64,000 nt of DNA, from assembly GCA_003241385.1 (NCBI GenBank), contig QFPO01000010.1, positions 1 through 64,000 of the forward strand. The letters run 5' to 3'. Source of the stretch: Rhodanobacter denitrificans. GTDB taxonomy: Bacteria; Pseudomonadota; Gammaproteobacteria; Xanthomonadales; Rhodanobacteraceae. Under the pieces are notes generated by a model. The model did no database searches. It was given only the letters and a program-made list of their open reading frames with translations, and was not told where the DNA came from. The position numbers and the translations under genes are program-made. Below are positions 62,108-64,000 of this stretch, piece by piece; position 1 is the stretch's first letter, and every line of letters starts with the position of its first letter.

Positions 62108-63352
62108 TCAACGCTCGCGCAGCGTGAACGGATTGAAGCGATACGCGCCGAGCACCAGCCATGCGGTCGCGCCGAGATGCGGACGGCGGTAGTAACGAAA
62201 GTCGTCGGTCGTGCTGTCCGGACCGATCGCCAGGCCCGTCGTGATCGACGGGCGGTCGGTCGCGTCGAGATAGCCCGAGGCGCTGCGCACCGGCGGCAGC
62301 TCGGCGTAGGCGGCGCGCGCCTCGCGGCCGCGGCCGGCGCGCCGGTAGATTAGGATCGCCTGCGCGGTGCCCTCGCTCCAGACGCCGTCGCGATCGGCGT
62401 TGAAATCGAAACCGCCGCGCACGCCGTGCAGACGTTCGGCCCAGGCCAGCGCGCGCCACCACTCGGCCGGCGCGTCGGGCAGCAGCAGCGGCCACAGCTG
62501 CGCGTCCAGGCCGGAGGTGCTCTCGTTCGGCGTGACGCCGTCGCTCTGCGTGCCGACGCGGAAGCGCCCCTGGGACGCGTCCCATTGCGCGGCGACGAAA
62601 CCGCGCGCCTGGGCGGCGTGGGCGCGCCAGCGCTCGGCATCGGCGCCGCGCGCGAGCAGGCCGAACACGGCGGCCAGATCGGCATTGTGCTCGGTCGACT
62701 TCCAGCGCAGCCGCTGCGGCGCGGCGTCGAAGCCGTGCACGCCGCCGTCGAAGCCGCCGTCGCCGCGCGCGTCGGCGGTATGCGCGAGCGTCCACTCGGC
62801 CAGGCGCACGGCGGCCGCGCGCCAGGCCGGATCGTCGTCGCGCGCCGCGATCGCCAGCATCGCCAGCGCGGTCCAGGCGACATTGCCGGTCGCGGTCCCC
62901 ATCTGGTACGCATCCTCGACCCAGCGTCCTTCGGCGGCGTCCCACCAGCCGTTCGGCAGCGGCACGCCGCTCTCGCCGACCGGACCCGCCCGGTAGGCAT
63001 TGCGCAGCCGTGCCTCGCCGAGTGCGGCCGCGCGCAGGGCCAGTGCGACGCGACGCGCCTGCGCGGGCCGGTCGCACGCGGTCAGCGCGATCACCGCCAG
63101 CGCGTTGTCGTAGCTGAAGGCCGCGGTTGCGAGCGCGGCCTCGTCGGCCGGCGGATCGCCGGCGGTCGGTGCATCGTAGCTGCGCAGCAGCAGCGGCCCG
63201 CCACCGGGCACCGCGTCGACCTGCGCGGCGATCGCGCGACAGGCGGCGCGGCCGCCGGCCTGCAACGCGGCCGAACTCGGCGCGGCCGCGGCGCCCGCGG
63301 CGGTCAGCCAGCCGGCCAGCATCAGCCCGATGCGCCACGAGTCACGCCGCAT
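62108..63352 (-). CDS. Secreted helical-repeat protein, glycosidase-like
   Basis: A 414-residue exported protein with signal peptide (IGLMLAGWLTAAGAAAAPS). Recurrent helical motifs such as AFSYDNALAVIALTACDRPAQA, GNVAWTALAMLAIAARDDDPA and KSTEHNADLAAVFGLLARGADA look like an alpha/alpha six-hairpin glycosidase or lyase fold. ESTSGLDAQLWPLLLPDA and WSEGTAQAILIYRRAGR support it. No catalytic residues can be assigned. It overlaps the upstream kinase gene by 11 bases. Confidence 0.75.
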   Translation of the reverse strand: MRRDSWRIGLMLAGWLTAAGAAAAPSSAALQAGGRAACRAIAAQVDAVPGGGPLLLRSYDAPTAGDPPADEAALATAAFSYDNALAVIALTACDRPAQARRVALALRAAALGEARLRNAYRAGPVGESGVPLPNGWWDAAEGRWVEDAYQMGTATGNVAWTALAMLAIAARDDDPAWRAAAVRLAEWTLAHTADARGDGGFDGGVHGFDAAPQRLRWKSTEHNADLAAVFGLLARGADAERWRAHAAQARGFVAAQWDASQGRFRVGTQSDGVTPNESTSGLDAQLWPLLLPDAPAEWWRALAWAERLHGVRGGFDFNADRDGVWSEGTAQAILIYRRAGRGREARAAYAELPPVRSASGYLDATDRPSITTGLAIGPDSTTDDFRYYRRPHLGATAWLVLGAYRFNPFTLRER

Positions 63353-64000
63353 GGCCGGTCCGCTCCAATGGCAGGCGCAGCCGCGCGACGCAGCCGCGCG
63401 CATCGCTGCGATTCTCGAGGCTCAGCGTGCCGCCGTGCGCCTCGACGATCTGACGAGCCAGCACCAGGCCGATGCCCGAGCCGCCCGGCTTGGTCGTGAA
63501 GAACGGCACGAACAGATTGCGGCTCGGCGGCAGGCCGGGTCCCTCGTCGCGAATCTCGACCAGGGCGTGATCGCCCTCGACGCGCCAGCGCAGCGCGACC
63601 GCGCGGCCGATGCCGAGCGTCGCGTCGACCGCGTTCTGGACCAGGTTGATCAGCGCCTGCTCGATCTGATCCGGATCGATCGTCAGCCGCAACGCGGGAC
63701 CGGCGTCGACGTCGACCGCGATGCGCTGCTCGAGCCGCGCCACGCGCTGCAGCAGCTCGTCGAACGCGACCGGCCGCGGACTCGGCGGCGGCAGCCGCGC
63801 CAGCGCGGTGTAGCGGCCGATGAAGCGCGACAGCGATTCGGCGCGGTCGCTGACGATCGCCAGGCCGCTGGCGGCATCCTCGCGCCAGTCCTCCGGCAGC
63901 GGATCGTGCGCGAGGATCTTGGCCAGCGTCGCGGTCATCGAGCGGATCGGCGTCAGCGAATTGTTGAGTTCGTGGCCGAGCACGCGCAGCAGACGCTGCC
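63342..64000 (-). CDS. Sensor histidine kinase, C-terminal part
   Basis: The gene continues past the right edge of the window; only the last 219 residues are seen. The phospho-acceptor His is in LGHELNNSLTPIRSM (H-box, NtrB/NtrY-like HELNN); the N-box is LINLVQNAVDAT, G1-box IRDEGPGLP and F/G2-box FVPFFTTKPGGSGIGLVLARQI. The sensor region is outside the window. It overlaps the secreted helical protein, so the two form a transcription unit. Confidence 0.92.
   Translation of the reverse strand, partial: QRLLRVLGHELNNSLTPIRSMTATLAKILAHDPLPEDWREDAASGLAIVSDRAESLSRFIGRYTALARLPPPSPRPVAFDELLQRVARLEQRIAVDVDAGPALRLTIDPDQIEQALINLVQNAVDATLGIGRAVALRWRVEGDHALVEIRDEGPGLPPSRNLFVPFFTTKPGGSGIGLVLARQIVEAHGGTLSLENRSDARGCVARLRLPLERTGHAA

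Overview
The window is a GC-rich (roughly 70%) bacterial chromosome segment with tightly packed genes on both strands. The set of housekeeping genes (fis, purH, purD, prmA, accC, accB, aroQ, dnaG, engB, ligA, ahpC, ahpF, epmA, hrpB, a UbiH/UbiM-type hydroxylase) and a large secreted protein ending in an LFCSGFE tail point to a gammaproteobacterium of the Xanthomonadales, most likely Rhodanobacteraceae and Dokdonella-like. The genus is an inference from gene content, not a search result.

Layout. 1-3.1 kb: an intergenic palindromic and repeat region, then a 906-residue secreted FG-GAP protein. 3.6-7.1 kb: an amino-acid permease, fis (TTG start) and purH. 7.3-15.4 kb: a lipoprotein, a DUF924 protein coupled to a Kef-type antiporter, an AI-2E family exporter, small proteins, an extensin-like zinc hydrolase, and a divergent SDR/AraC pair. 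15.4-18.1 kb: purD, then a two-gene module of a ParD-like antitoxin and a nucleotidyltransferase-fold protein, preceded by a palindromic operator and bracketed by long inverted repeats. 18.1-22.5 kb: a soluble cyclase-FHA protein, hrpB and a DUF3426 zinc-ribbon protein. 22.7-31.8 kb: a ubiquinone-type hydroxylase, DUF488, prmA-accC-accB-aroQ, dnaG (not beside rpsU or rpoD), UPF0391, engB, a DUF486 protein and yigZ.

32-43.4 kb: an ECF sigma/anti-sigma pair, a VOC protein, a wHTH regulator with a membrane protein, an acyltransferase with a palindromic operator, a DUF1028 protein, ligA, a family 2 glycosyltransferase, a YCII protein with a coupled membrane protein, and a second secreted protein that shares about 190 residues with the FG-GAP protein. 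43.6-53.2 kb is more accessory: two alpha/beta hydrolases, a GlxA-type regulator, two VOC proteins, a cupin, a serine hydrolase, then small lipoproteins and membrane proteins of lower GC and a TonB-domain protein. 53.6-64 kb: ahpCF with a plausible OxyR site, epmA, an MFS transporter, an ADOP-type permease, DUF2238, a secreted protein rich in helical repeats, and the C-terminus of a sensor histidine kinase that runs off the window.

The points I would look at first are the RHH plus nucleotidyltransferase module at 16.9-18.0 kb with its operator, the recurring arrangement of a -10 box exactly six bases before the ATG (leaderless transcripts) at four unrelated genes, the domain shared by the two secreted proteins, and the diverged intergenic repeat found twice beside terminators. 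No CRISPR array, tRNA, rRNA, insertion sequence or prophage was recognised.
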